A stretch of DNA of 64,000 nt, taken from Montifringilla adamsi. Its lineage: Eukaryota > Chordata > Aves > Passeriformes > Passeridae. Location of the stretch: positions 4,380,815-4,444,814 of the forward strand of contig JAGGNK010007448.1 of the NCBI GenBank assembly GCA_017590115.1, given 5' to 3'. The notes below the pieces were generated by a model. It worked only from the letters and a program-made list of their open reading frames with translations, was not told the origin of the DNA and did no database searches. A program made the position numbers and the translations under genes. Every line of letters begins with the position of its first letter. The first letter of the stretch is position 1. This document shows, piece after piece, positions 1 through 12,505 of the stretch.

Positions 1-1
1 G

Positions 2-163
2 CAGCTTTTTTCCCCAACAGCAGCACAATACAGCAGAACTAACAGCGAGAGCAGAGCCGAACCCTCCTGGTGGGACAAGACAGCAACCCTCACACCAGGA
101 CAAGGACAGAACCCTCAGGACAACCAGACCCACTGCAAAAAGGTAGGGAAGACATCTGAGGGT
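2..163 (+). other. Open, exon-like stretch at left edge
   Basis: One plus-strand frame is open from base 2 to the stop at 164-166, and it may continue to the left of the window. A pyrimidine-rich run followed by AG at 19-20 looks like a splice acceptor, and AAG|GTAGGG at 140-148 looks like a splice donor. These would bound an exon of about 122 nt that is open in two frames. The peptide is polar and rich in Q, T, S and P, and matches no family I recognise. It could be a fragment of a host exon, part of an endogenous retroviral leader or gag region, or chance. Confidence 0.2.
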
Positions 164-166
164 TAG

Positions 167-499
167 AGAGCTACAGGTGGGGCTCCGAGGCTGAGCAGGA
201 TTTTCTCATGAGTTTCCAGGATTTCTTAGGTTATATAGGGGACTCTTGAAGGTTTCTTAGGACTACTTTGGCTCTTAAGAGTATTCGAAGGGGTTTTTTA
301 AGGGCTGTTACAGGGGTTTTTGGAGTATTTTCGGGGTCAGGATCAGAGGGGATGCTCGATGAAAATACAGAGTTTTAGGACTGCAGTGCAATGCATTTGA
401 AAAGGGCCAGTGGTGAGAGAGTGGATTGGGAAAGACAGTGCCAGTCTGAAGGCTGTCAGCTCTAGGCCCAGGGGAACTACTCATTGTAGTTGGGGTCAG
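167..499. other. Non-coding stretch, nothing recognised
   Basis: This G- and T-rich stretch holds several short TTCTTAGG-like and GGGGTTTTT-like words. I see no open frame, RNA gene or repeat that I can name. It may belong to the same element as the flanking sequence. Confidence 0.5.
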
Positions 500-536
500 A
501 CGCTGGCAGCTTTGTAGGGGAGGAATCCTGGACAGA

Positions 537-884
537 GAAACTCAAGAGCCCACCAGGATCCCACATAAAAACGGACATCAGAAGCCTGGTCTAGTGAGTT
601 TAGTTTCCCAGGGAAAAGGCCGGTGTTGGTGTTCAAAGGCCTGTGTCCCGGAGTGGCCGGCTGCCTGCTGAGGTTCCGCACGCCGCAGGATGCCTCCCAG
701 ACCCAAGCTGCCACCCCACAAACTCAGGCTGCTTTGACAGTACCAAGTGCCTCCTGCAAACTGACACCAGGAACATGGGCTGGTGAGTTTTGTTTCCCAG
801 GGAAAAGTTCTGGCAATTGTGTTCCGGAGCCTGCAGCCCAGTGTGTCTGGCTGCCTGCTGGAATTCCACATTGTGTAGGATGAA
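537..884. repeat. Imperfect 189-bp tandem duplication (two units)
   Basis: The block beginning near 590 and ending near 690 recurs near 779 to 880. Both copies share a GAGTTT(A/T)GTTTCCCAGGG core, starting 189 bp apart (603 and 792), then GGCTGCCTGCTG and a closing AGGA. Similarity also reaches upstream, where AAACTC occurs at 538 and 720, with small indels. The offset is a multiple of three, so open frames crossing it on either strand repeat a short peptide, but that peptide matches no domain I know. The copies have diverged clearly, so the duplication is not recent. Confidence 0.7.
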
Positions 885-885
885 T

Positions 886-1159
886 GTCCCCTGCATGTCA
901 GTGGAAAGGCTGCAATCATTTGTTGGGCAGAGGCACGGCAGGCCAGGAGGTGGTGGGACCTGTCAGGTTGTCACTGCATCTCTGGCACACTCTGTTAGAG
1001 GCTGACAGCTGTTTGCCATCACCATTGCGGGCCCAATTTTCCCTGCATTCCAGGGACATGCCCCAGTCAGCTTCACCCTTTCCTCACCTACTTGTCCTTC
1101 CCATAGTGATTATTAAAATGGTTTTGCATGTGCACACACTCATACACTGATGCCATGAT
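886..1159. other. Non-coding stretch, nothing recognised
   Basis: This is mixed-composition sequence after the 189-bp duplication. I see no gene or named repeat. Confidence 0.5.
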
Positions 1160-1330
1160 AATTTCTTGCCTTTTAAACGTTTTTATATTTAAATTTGAAT
1201 TATTAAATAATTTGAAATTTTTAATATTTTTAAATTTTAATTTTAATTCAATTTAATAATTTTAATTTTAAAAAATAAAAATAATTTTTAATATTTTTAA
1301 ACTTTCAATATTTTACTTCTTTTTGCCTTT
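1160..1330. repeat. AT-rich low-complexity tract
   Basis: The tract is nearly pure A/T, built from TAATTTTAA-like and AAATTT-like words. It holds no useful coding frame. Confidence 0.85.
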
Positions 1331-1790
1331 TAAATACCTCTTATTTATTCTCAGTATCCTTAACATGCATACTTATATTTCCTTAAGTCTAATAGTTTAA
1401 CATAGTCCTGGTATTCTGCTAAGGCAGAAAACCAAACTTTCCAAAAAACCCTCACAATTAGAAGCTGAAAAATCTTACATTATCTTGAAAAACCAAAGTC
1501 GCCTCTAAAACACACCCTATAAACTAAGATTAAACCTATCTAAACCCATCTAAGAAAAAATACTTTGAAATAGAGAGATGTCATGCTATTCATTCAAGCC
1601 TCTCATTGTGTCGTCTTTGTTAGATATGCTAATTTTCAAGATCTATAAAGTTGTGTATGTGTGTGCACTTCAGCATATTCCACCTTGAGAAACTTGCACC
1701 ATAGAGATCCTTATTAGATACCCAGATTAAAAAAAACCCTTATCCCTTAACCATATCTGGCTCTTAATTTTAAGACCAAGGAAAAGGCAT
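1331..1790. mobile_element. Possible AT-rich LTR remnant
   Basis: This is an AT-rich, A-biased block with many CTAAAC-like and AAACC-like words. A TATAAAG box lies near 1645, followed by GT-rich sequence and a short C-containing segment. This texture resembles U3/R regions of passerine endogenous retroviral LTRs such as the block at 36.5-37.2 kb. I could not fix the ends or find a target-site duplication. A search of an avian repeat library would settle it. Confidence 0.3.
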
Positions 1791-4700
1791 CAGCACACAG
1801 ACAGACACACAGACACACGTGCCACTGCTTGGCTCAGTGCATTGAGCCAGTCCCAGCTGTGGCTTCCTCAAGCCTTGTCACCACAGGCAGTACTGGAACA
1901 GAGCAGGGGTAGATGGACTTTTTTTCCTGTTTTAGAAAACATGAGATGTTAAAGGCTTGTGTTTCCCCCTGGGTTTAATTACACTGAATGCATTTAAACT
2001 CCTCTAATAAGTAGTAAATCTCTGAAAATCTGCAGAACAGAAGAGGGCTTATCACCTTCACACAAGGTAGGGGGAATGCAGTTCTTCATCCCAGAGGGAT
2101 TTTACCAGTATTTACAGAGGAGGTTTCTACCAACCACTGTATCTTGGTCTTCTTGTCTTCTCCATGCCATGGCAGGATTTTGGAAGAGGTTTGAAGTTCC
2201 CTGTCACTGATTATGCCCTCCTTTGCCTCTTTGGCTCCATGCATCCATGGGTCAGACAGTCTGCTCCCAGTCCCAAGGAATTCAGGCAGCCAGGGCTCTG
2301 CTGTTCACAGCCAAAGCACAATCCTTTCCTTTGGGCAGCAGTGTCTGGGGTCTGTCACCCACCCACACCTTACATCTCCCTGTCAGCTGGAGGAGTGAGC
2401 TGTGCTCCCATGCCCACGGCTGCTTTTCCACCTCCAGCCTGTGTCCATTGTGTCCTGAGAACACGGAGTTGTTGTCACCCTGCTGGAAGATGAGATTGTT
2501 ATTCAGAGCAAACCTTTGCTTTCCTATTTGTAAACCTCCTGGCCTTTGAGAATATTAACCAGGCTATCCATTCCTTTCTATCCTGCTCCTTCTCACCTTT
2601 CCCACCATACCCTCTTTCTCTCTGGTTTTCCCCTCTTTCATTTTTTTTTTTTTTGCTTGCCACTTTTGTAGAACAACTTAAATGTCATCTTTCTGCAATT
2701 ACCCACAGAAGAGAGAACTGAAAAGGAACATTCCCACAGGGGTCCCTGTCTTAAATGAGGCTTTTGTTGTTATAAATTGTTACTCAAAGCAGTACAAGCC
2801 TTTGGAATCACTCACATGATCCTGGTAAATGGGGCTTTGAATTCAGAGAGCTTCTTTGGAGTCTGCCAGCTTTTCTGGAGGTACAAAATCTGAAAGCATA
2901 ATTCCCAGCAGCAGCAGCCCCTTTCACTTAATGCTTTCTGTCACCTCACCAGGCACAGGTGACTTTGAGGTGTGCCCACCACACCTTCCTTGACCCTGCA
3001 CACCCTCTGGTCACTGATACTTTCCTTGCCTCTGCCTCAAGTGACCAGATCAGGGAGAAAACACAGTAGTAGGACTTGGGAATTGTCCTGCATGCCTCTG
3101 AATCTCAGTCCTGGTTTACCATAGATGCTCTCCATCCCAAATGGAGCAGAATTGCCTGGGGATTAAAGCAAATGATTTAGCTGGAGGAAGGTCCGGGTGT
3201 CCCTTTGCAGCTCTGCTGATGTTTTAAATCGGCACCACCACTCCCCATGTCTCAGTTTGCCCATCAGAAATGCAAGGCAGGGGACAGTATTCCCAATGGA
3301 AAAGGGTAAATATCAGAAGCTTTAACATGAAATTGTTTAAGTCCTTCTTCTGGAGGGCTGGGAGAAACCTAAGTGTTGGCTAAATTCCCTGGGGAGCTTC
3401 AGCCTTTGCTTGAGGCTGAGCTGCAGCACCGGGACAGAAAGTGTCATAGGAGGGTTGAGTTTTACAATGGCTGGGAAAAACACTTTATAACTTTATTTTT
3501 TTCCCCCTTCTTGCCAGATTTAGGGGTGGGAAAGTAAATGCTGAGCTTTGACAGGGTTATGGAGAGAAATCTCAGCAGCTGCACAAAGCTGAGCTGTCTC
3601 ACTCCTATGTGAGCCCCCCGCTCACTGCTCTGGACCTCTGGATGCTCAGTGCACAAGGCCAAGACCCACAGACCATGAAAACCCACAGCAGGGACCCCAG
3701 AGTCCCCTGGGAATGGGGGTGGCACTCTGCCTGCTGCTAGGTCATGTATTCTGTTCCTGCTCCCAAGGAAGGAACAGATGGGGCATGGGTGCAAAGCTCT
3801 GACAGAGCCAGAGCCGCAAGGCCAAGAGGAACTGCCAACTTGAATTAAACTGTATAATGAGGGTGTCAGTCACTCCAGCACAGCTCAGGGAGGTGAGAAG
3901 GCAGGGAGGCAGCCTGGCTCTGCTGTGCCACATGTACAGGCACACACCCATTTCTCCCTCCTCTCTTTGTGCCTCTCTCCTCTCCCAAAAGACACAAAAC
4001 CTACTGCATCTTCCCAAACAGATCACAAAATCAGTGTTCTTTGAAAAGGGGCTAAAAAAAAGATATTAAACTTTAAATACCATTTCTTTCCATGCTGCTA
4101 AGCAGCTTATTTATCACAGCATGAGCCTACCTTAAGAGCTGTGACGACAGAAAGCTCTGCTGGTAATTACTGCAGGGAGCCAGCAGGCATAAATGAGTCA
4201 CCACAACGCCAGTGTGCAGGAGACAAGGTAAGGGGACACAGACACACACAGGAAACAAGGGTCAGCCAAGTGCTGTGCCTTGAAACCCTCTTGGGAGGAG
4301 ATGCTGGGACATCTTATTTGTGCCTTACCAGGAACCAGGCTGATGGAGCTGGAGCTTTCTCAAAGTTGCATCCTTAGGTATAAGTCAGCTCTTCGGGAAT
4401 GTGGTCCTGACTTGCCAGAGGAAAATGAAACCTTCTTGGAAGAATGGTCCTCAGCTGCCTCGGTGTGTGCTTCCATGCAAGCAGTGACCTTCAGGAGTGG
4501 TGCTGGGCACAGCCAGCCTTGGTTTGCTGCTGGCTGCCCTTCCCTGCCAGCAGACACACTGGCTTCAGCCACAGGGTGTGTGCTCCCAGTCCTGGGCGCT
4601 GGCGATGGAGCCCTTCCGTGGAATGAGGGACATGGGAGTGGATCTGAGGTGACACAACGGGACTGCTGGGAATGGAAGGCAGCTCTGCACCTAGAAACCT

Positions 4701-4967
4701 TCACAGCTCCTGCCCAGACATTGGAATACATTCCCTGCTTTTGTGCAGTGCTGGAGCTGACAGTAGTGTCAGCCCATGCTTTCTAAGAGGAGTGCTGCCC
4801 TGGGAAGAAGAGAGATCTCCTCCTCTGGTATCCTGGGAGATGGCAGTGATGTCCTTCCACCCCATCCCCCTTGGGAATTGATTGTAGATGTCACCCCCCT
4901 TTTCTCCTCTAATTGGATGCTGTTCCCAAAGCAACTTTCCAGGTGTTTTCAGGAGACTTTTACAGTT
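1791..4967. other. Unique non-coding stretch
   Basis: I see no gene. There is a run of 14 T at 2641-2654. Several open frames of 60 to 170 codons overlap on opposite strands (for example 4280-4786 plus and 4360-4731 minus), as expected for chance frames in moderately GC-rich DNA. Confidence 0.6.
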
Positions 4968-4984
4968 AAAAAAAAAAAAAAAAA
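4968..4984. repeat. Poly-A tract (17 nt)
   Basis: An uninterrupted A run. No polyadenylation signal or transcript-like sequence lies upstream, so I treat it as a simple repeat. Confidence 0.9.
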
Positions 4985-7900
4985 GGCAAAACAACTGCAC
5001 AATTAAAACATTAGCAGGGCTTGGTGATGGATGCTACACAAACAGGCACAATGCTGAAATTTCCTGTGTCAAACTGCTGATATAAATAGCCAAGATGTTG
5101 CAGAGGGAAGAGTCACACCATGAAGAACTGAGTTGCCCACATTCACCTCCTACTTCAGTGGCTGAGGTGGGAGCAGGTCACGGATTTCCTGTATCCTGTC
5201 CACCAGGTTTCCTGGATCTGGGCCCAGCCTGTTCCACAAGATGGTGATTAAATGGGACACAGGCCTCGAGCAGTGTCTGATTTAGCCTCACACCTGATGG
5301 GCTTAGTCACAGCACACACTCATCTCCACAAGAACAGTGCCTGTTACCTGTGCTCTGACACATCCAATGTGGTCTTAAAATATCCCTGGGATTCTGACTG
5401 AGCTCCTCTGGGATTTCTCCAGATCTGTCTCTCCTGTCAAGTGCACCTAAATGACTGTGTTCTCTGGTGGCTGAAAACTCGTGGTCTGTCATCCCTCCTT
5501 GCCTGAGAGCTCTGGGCTCCTGCTGTCCCCACTAGTCCAGGTCCATGTCATCCCTTCCTACAAGCCTTGGCACCACCTTTCTGCTGTGGCTACTCCCAGG
5601 ACCAGGTCTGGAGGCTGTAAAGACACACAGGCAGCCCTTGGCAGTGTGTCCAGCAGGAGCAGATGGAGGAGTAAAGTGCTGGAGAAAAGCTACAAATGGC
5701 CCAACAGGAAGAACCTGACACGTTCTGGGCTTGCACACCATCAGCTCTGTCAAGCTGTGAGGTAGCACTGGCTTCTGAAAGGGCTATTTTAGGTAACATC
5801 TCATGGTGTTTGGCCTTCTTCATGCACTGGCCTTCCCCTGTCTGTGTAGATCACAGCTCACACAAGAACTGCTCATGTCCTTCCCTCCTACAAGGAGATA
5901 AGACAGAGCATCACCCAGAGCCTCTCCTGGGCAGCAGGGAGAGCCTGGGCACCTCCTGTGTGCATTCCTTCCCAGGAACTACCCAAAGAGATTTTGTAGG
6001 GCATAGAAGGTCTGAGGTTTCTCCCTGTCCTTCTGCAGAGCCATGACCTTCAGGAGGAGCAGAGCCATGTGGCTGCTCAGCTGGACTTGTGAGTGGCCGT
6101 CCTGCTTCCAGCAGAGAGGCCTGAGGGAAGATGGCTTTGGCTCCAGAAGGAGAATGGGCTCTTTCCAGGGATGGTTATCAAGATGGTGGCTCTGTGCCAT
6201 GACTTCAACCTGAGGTCCTGGCTGGAAACTTCTAGCAGCCCCAGCAGGCAGAACTTGGGTCTGGCAGCACCAGTAATGAGGTCCAGCTGGCTCCTTGGCC
6301 AGCAGCTACAGCAGAAACACTGCCAGGGGATGGTCAGGGCTGGATGGGCGAGGAGGACAGGAGGTGGAGAGGCACGAGCACAGCACCCACCACCCTCACA
6401 CTGCCTGTGCCTGCAGTGAAATGTTCCTGTGCCATGGGCATGCAAGAATCTGCACCCAGCAGGTCTGGAGGGTGAACACAATTCCCCTCTTTAGAGCTGG
6501 AGATTTGGAGATTTGGAGATGATCTCTGTGATCACAGTTTAGTCCTTTCCCAGATCAGCCTCTACAGAAGCCACCAAGTCCCTATCACGAAGGCCACCCC
6601 TCTAATTTCTGCTGCATTTCAGGTCTTGTCAGAGCATCTCACACTGTCCACCCCCCTTGTCCACTCCCAGGTGTGACAGGGCAGAGTGGGAGGGCAAGGG
6701 GCTGCCCTGTGCATCGCAGATCCCCTTGCTGAGCAACACGTGGAGGTGGCAGGGACACCTGTGGGGCGGAGGAACATCTCCATTTCAGAGGGAAAAGCCT
6801 CCTGCAGAGGCTGCACGGGCAGGGGGGAATGGGGATATCCCCTGATGTCACCGGGACCTTCCAGAGAGCTGATGCTGCGTTTTTCCCTGGCGGCCACCGG
6901 AGGGCAGCCCGAGGGAAGGAGCCGACCCCAAACTTCCCGTAAAATGGGGATGGAGGGATCAGGAGAAGCAGCAGGAGCGGTGCTGCGGGTCTGCAGCAGA
7001 GCAGAGGGGAGCGGGCAGCAGGGAAGCTGCTTTAGCTGCTGGAGAAGGTTCAGCTGGAGATGTGCAGGCTGAAATAGTTCAGAGCTCTGTTAGGGAAAGG
7101 AATTTTATGTCTGCGCGATGAGGGAAGCAATTAGAGACATAATTTAATCAGTGTGTTTTAGTGGGAGCATTAAAAGACCTGGATGTGCCATCGATGAGGA
7201 GCCACCAGAGCTGCTCAGCGCTGGTGGCCAACGGGATAAAGCCATGGACCCTCTCCCAGGGGTGGTTGTGGCCCCCAGCCAGGGCAGGGTCAAAGTTGTG
7301 ACAGAGCAAAGCAGAGTTCTTAACATTGCCTTCTGAAACACAGTTTGCTGTGGCAGGATCTTGTGGCAGGAATGGAGCTGTGGGTTTTGAGCAAGGCATC
7401 ACACAGCCCCAATCCCTCACTTGCAATGCAGTTCCTCTGCTGTTTCATTGCAGCAAAGGCTTCTGGTGAAGTGCATTTCCCCTGCTTTGATTCTTTCTGC
7501 CTTTTCCCTTGTTCCTCCCCAAAATCCCAGTGGCATAGGTGGAAACTTCCCCCCCAGGAGACTTTTTATTTGGAAGTTCTTTTCCCTTGAATGGACAAAG
7601 TCCCAGCTTAGCTGCAGGAAGGTGAACTCAATTTTAACAGAGAAATATAAGGGTGCCTAGGGAAAAAAGTCTAAAAAGAACATAAATGCTGAGGCAAAAG
7701 ATTTAAACATTTGGGTTGGGGTCACAGCCATGGGGAAATGTGAACAAAGACCTGGATTTAGTTCTGTCACCAATGCTTCTGACATGGCCAGGAGTAAGAT
7801 GCCATCACTAAAATGTTGCCATCTCTGAAATGGGCCTCATCTCTCTTCTTTCAGGAGCCTGTAGAAAATGAATATTTTGCAAGCCATGATGTGCTCACAT

Positions 7901-8037
7901 GCCACAACAATATGAGCTACGTAAATACTGAAAATAGATCCATTCCTGTCAGCAGATATCCAGACATTCCAAAATCATTCTCATCAGCTCCATTTCCAAA
8001 GATAGATAGATCCAGACTAACCTCATTTCTCTGAGGA
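4985..8037. other. Unique non-coding stretch
   Basis: I see no gene. The part from about 6650 to 7070 is the most GC- and CpG-containing portion of this interval and includes a CTCF-like motif. A short GGAGATTT tandem sits near 6498-6520. Open frames here are short and overlap on both strands. Confidence 0.6.
6894..6908 (+). promoter_or_regulatory. Candidate CTCF-like site
   Basis: The 15-mer ccaccggagggcagc agrees with the core of the vertebrate CTCF consensus at nearly every position, with G instead of A at the sixth. It lies in a small local rise in CpG content. This is a motif match by eye only; single matches are common by chance in 64 kb. Confidence 0.3.
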
Positions 8038-8053
8038 TTTTTTTTTTTTTTTT
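8038..8053. repeat. Poly-T tract (16 nt)
   Basis: An uninterrupted T run. Confidence 0.9.
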
Positions 8054-8079
8054 GAAGAAAGGAAGGCACACTAATGTAT

Positions 8080-8240
8080 TTAACCAATCTTGATTTCAGC
8101 GGAATATTTCGACAGAGCCATATGAGTTTCATTAGTTTTGCTGAGAATTAACATAAGACTTGTAAACTATTCACTGCTGGAGGTTAAAGGAGAGATAATA
8201 ACAGATAAAATTGAGAGAGGAGTTGTTTTCTTGTGAAGTT
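8080..8240. other. AT-rich block resembling conserved non-coding DNA
   Basis: This is unique sequence without simple repeats, CpG-poor and AT-biased, with words such as TCATTAG and GATAATAAC that could bind homeodomain or GATA-like factors. The judgement rests on composition alone. Confidence 0.2.
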
Positions 8241-10120
8241 AATAAAGATTTCTTCATGAATGACCTTGGGTTGCAATTTTTCAGCAATGATCAAGCCTTT
8301 GTGTGCAGGGAGATGAGATTTCACAGACAGGCACTAGGGAGAGGAAGATTGGGATGATCTCAAGGGCTGGAGTGTGATGCTGTAATTCCCACAGTTACAC
8401 GTGTTGGGACTGGGAACGCATCCTCTGCAAATGTCACGAGAGGGGAAACACTGGGGTGTACAAGCTGATCAAAGCAGGACTGTGAATTGCCAAGGAGCTG
8501 TGTCCATGGAAATGTCAAGTGATATCCCAGGATGTACCAGGCAGAGAATTCCCCCAAGAGATGCTAATGCCATTATGCAAAGGCCCAGTGTCCTTTTATC
8601 AGGAATGCAGCATGACAGCTTTGCTCACCCGAGGTCAAACAAGATAAATGCAAGGTGGGTGGGAGCAAGGGAGCTAAAGAGCCACTAAACAGAAAATAAA
8701 AAAGAGGAGTTCCAACGTGAACCCAGTGGGCAGGTACAGACCTGGAAAATCAGCACACTGGAAAAGGTGTCTGGTGATCAGACTGTTCAAAGCAGCAAAA
8801 AATCTTGACCCTCTTTCAGCAGCTTCTGGCTGATAGAGAGTGTGGCTAAGGCTGAGCAAAGGTGTCTTTTCCAGTCTGTCCTCTGAGAAAATTGAGATCC
8901 CTCATTCAGCTCCATGATTCTCTGTTCTCCCTGCTGAGGGAAAAGGGAAGCAGGGCTCCTGCCTGCTCCAGTGCCAAGCCCTCTGCAGCCCAAGGAACTG
9001 AAGCTACTCTTTATTTTTCAACACGTTGGTCTAGACTGGTCTTCTTTGTCATCCGTGTCCCCAGATAAACAGCCTCTCTATAAATCCTTCCATAAATGTG
9101 CATTCTGCATTGCATCAAAGTCTCCTTTGGTATAATGCCTAAAAGAGACTTTCACGTGAGAAAAATATGGGCTGTTCTCTTGCCATTCCATGCTGTGTGG
9201 ATAGTCTGCTCAACCTCACCAATACCCAATAAGTAAAGGATGGTTTTGACAAGTCCTGACTAGTCTGGGATACATAGAAAAGTAATAAAACATATTTCAG
9301 AAGGAGATCTGTGATATTTTCAGATCACAGTAAATCTCAGCATAAGCCATGTGCAATACCAAGCACCTCTTTCCTCGGTGCCATCCAAGCCCAGGGAAGC
9401 TGCATCCCCTCCCCAGCACCCCCAGCCAGCCCAGGGATATGCTGGGAGCAGCCTCCCCCTGTCCAGTGCTTTGCAAGGAGCAGCCCCAAGGGCTCTGGAG
9501 TGGTGAGGGTGTCTTGGATAGACAAATCATCAGCAAAGGAGCATTTTAACAGGCTGAGAAAGAGCTCAGAGCCCTGGCTGGCTCTTGGAGGAAGATCTAT
9601 AACAAGGCACCAAACAGCTCCCAGGCCAAAGGCAGCCACTTGAATTAGGATGGAGTATTATTCTGGTTTTGGGAGAAGATGACTCAGGCAGAGAGTAAGC
9701 CCTGGTCCAAGCTTCTTGGACTCTGGTGTGATCCCAGCAGGGATTTTCTCACTTCCCAGGTGGAAGCAGAACAGTTTCAGGGACAGAACAGGTGCAGGTG
9801 GCTTTTCCACTGCTGATTCAGCATCCCTGCCCTGCCAAGCACTCAGGATTTGATGCCATTTACATCCAAAGGCAATTGCAGAAATCGTTTGACAAGCTCC
9901 ATCCCGGCATGCTGGCATATACCCAACACTGACTTTGTAACTCACAGATTATGTTTGCAGTGAAATGATTTAGGGATTGAGGGATTATCCAGCATGGGCC
10001 CACAGCCCAGCACCTCCAGAAGTACCAAATACCTAATGATTCCTGTCAGCTGGAATCAATCTCCAGGAGCTGAGATTATTTTTAATTTTTTTTCTTTTTC
10101 CCCCTGGGATAAAACAAAAC
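8241..10120. other. Unique non-coding stretch
   Basis: No gene or named repeat is visible. Overlapping opposite-strand open frames at 9311-9643 and 9337-9639 are mutual shadows without a recognisable domain. Confidence 0.6.
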
Positions 10121-10240
10121 TGTTCTGCTCAAACACTGCTGTCTACAAATCATTAATAAAGGCAATTGGCTGATTTACATCTGGCATTACAGAGGTCAGA
10201 ACAATAAAACATGGCTTTATTTTGCAGCTAACACACCTTC
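10121..10240. other. AT-rich block resembling conserved non-coding DNA
   Basis: The block contains TCATTAATAAA and GCAATTGGC-like words next to plain unique sequence. It has no coding frame and no repeat structure. The call rests on composition only. Confidence 0.2.
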
Positions 10241-12274
10241 TCTGCTATCCTTTATCCAGGCTGTCAGGAGCCTGTGCATGGGGAGAAGAGAGGTGGAGAA
10301 CTGCAAGGAGCAAGGAGGAGAGCACCAGGAATTATTGGTATCAGGGGAATACTGGAGGAGAAATGAAGTGGTGCATTTCTAACAGCTTGGAGGGATTTTT
10401 TCCTATGGCTGTTTTTGTTTGAAAGGATTATGACCAAAAGAACAGGGCTTTGGGTTGTGCAGGAGAGACCAGAGTGTTATTCCAGGTTTTTGGTTTGCTT
10501 TTTGAAGCTGGGTCTGTCGATTGATATTTCCTCCTGGAAACCCCCTGTCCTGTTAAGGGAATCTGGTACAAAGTGAATTTAGTTTGCAGGAGTGCAGTAA
10601 TTGGAGAATTTTGTAGTGGAAAACATTCAGCAGCAACATTTGTAGTGCTACCAGACCTTTGGGTTCTGACCTGCTGCTCATTTCTGGGGGTTGCTGCATC
10701 TGGTTAAATGGGAGCACTCTGCTCCTCCCAAATACCCCATTAGGAAATAATTTCTTCCAAGGACATGAAAATATGGAAACAGAGCAGTGAGCAGATGCCC
10801 ACACCAAAGGCCAAACTTCCTCCTGCTCAGAAAACAGAATGATTTATTTATTTTATTTTTATTTGTGCATCTGGTCCAATTTATTTTTGGGCTTGGAAAA
10901 ATCTGACCTTAAATAGATGTATACCAGAAGATACCAGGGACAGGCCCTGAAAGCTAACCAAGGTCCAGATCCTCCAAACTGCTCTGCAAGCAAGAGCAGA
11001 CAACCCCAAGAAGTCTCTTTGTTGGGATTGTCAGTGGTCAGTGCTGAATGTTGAGCTGTTTCTTCATTGTAAAAAATCCCAGTTAATAAAATATTTTATT
11101 AGTGATACTAATTATACATTTTTGAAAAATATTAAATATAGTGGGATTTCTATACCAAAAACCTTTCCCTCCTAAAGCAAAAACTACTCAAAAACTAAGC
11201 ACACATACAGATGAAAAAAAAAAAAAGGTGCTGTAAAAAGCTTCCATCTTCCAAGTACCCTTCTGATCAAACCCCTTGTTAAATGCTAGACAGTGGGTCA
11301 CAGCCATTTTCTTAAATTCTGGGGGCATCAAATCTTCCTGTCCATCCCTCAGCCTTTCAGGCTGCTTCCCTTAACGATGATATTGATTTTGCTTTTAATT
11401 TCATCTATCCCAGTGATGGACTCCCACTGCTCCCCACAGGAGATTATTCTATACCCTGGCAGAACTCACTGATAGGAATTTTTCCTGACATCCAAGTTCA
11501 GTTCTCTTTTTTGTTTTGTTTAAATGTTTTATGCTTTGATTGGATGAAGTACTTAAAGCCAGGAGTTCAGGGTTAGAAAGGGAGGCAGGGAAGGGGAGAG
11601 GAGGCCAGGCCACATAAATTGCCAAGCTGCTAAAGATATGTACAAAAAAGTTTCCTCCTGAGGCCTGACTTTGTCTTACAGCCACAGGTTTTATAGAAAA
11701 TATATTTGCTCAGAATGCATTGTAAGGAACAGGAAGGAAAAGAATAATTATTTAGAGGAATCTGAGGCAAAAGGGAGATGTGCAAAATGTTTTCTGCATT
11801 GTTAAAAAAACCAAAACTCAGTAGGACAGGAGCTTTTGGTGAAATTTATGCATGTATTTTGGAAATAATTTTAAAATTGTGTGGAACTGGCTATGATTAT
11901 TGACATGGATCAGTTTGCTATTGCACCCTCCCATCTGCCTGACCTGTAAATGCCAGACCCAGTCAGAGGAGGAGACCACCAAGGTCACTATCCTGTCTCT
12001 AGAAGCTATTAATAAAAATGCCAGGGAAGAGCACATGAATTATTGCTGTTCTTCCCAGACCATCCTAAGCAGTTTTTCTTTCTCCCTTCATGCATGAATT
12101 TCCCAGATTGGGAGTCCTTGGAATCCTCTCCCCTCCTTCTGGCCAGGCTGGGTTAGGACCATGACAGACACCAAAAATCAGGAGATGAACAGAAATCTTC
12201 TGTATTGTCCATTTTATTGCCAAGGTTGTGTCCAGAGGAACATAATGTGAGCTGTTTTGTGATCCTGGACATCT

Positions 12275-12505
12275 ATGAACTCCCAAAATAAGTCAGATGT
12301 CAAGATCTCCATGCAGGAATCCACTGAACTCCGTGAGCTACTGAAAAAAATCTGTGTAGAAAAGTGCTTGGGAGAAGCCAACAGTAGCCAGGATGTGGAA
12401 AGAGCAGGGGAGGAAAAGCCAGGTGAAGCTGGGCAGAGAAAAGAGACAAAAAGCCTTGAAGCTGAACTTGAAATCCTCTCAGGCCAAAGAAGGCCGTCAG
12501 GATGA
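12275..12505 (+). other. Hydrophilic 76-codon open frame, not assigned
   Basis: This short frame encodes a strongly charged, helix-compatible peptide. Its first half is rich in E, K and L (EL-REL-KK-like spacing) and its second half is rich in E, G and K. It looks more protein-like than most frames nearby but has no family signature. Opposite-strand frames overlap it, there is no clear flanking splice acceptor and donor pair, and it ends in an ordinary TGA. Chance is the simplest explanation. Confidence 0.12.
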
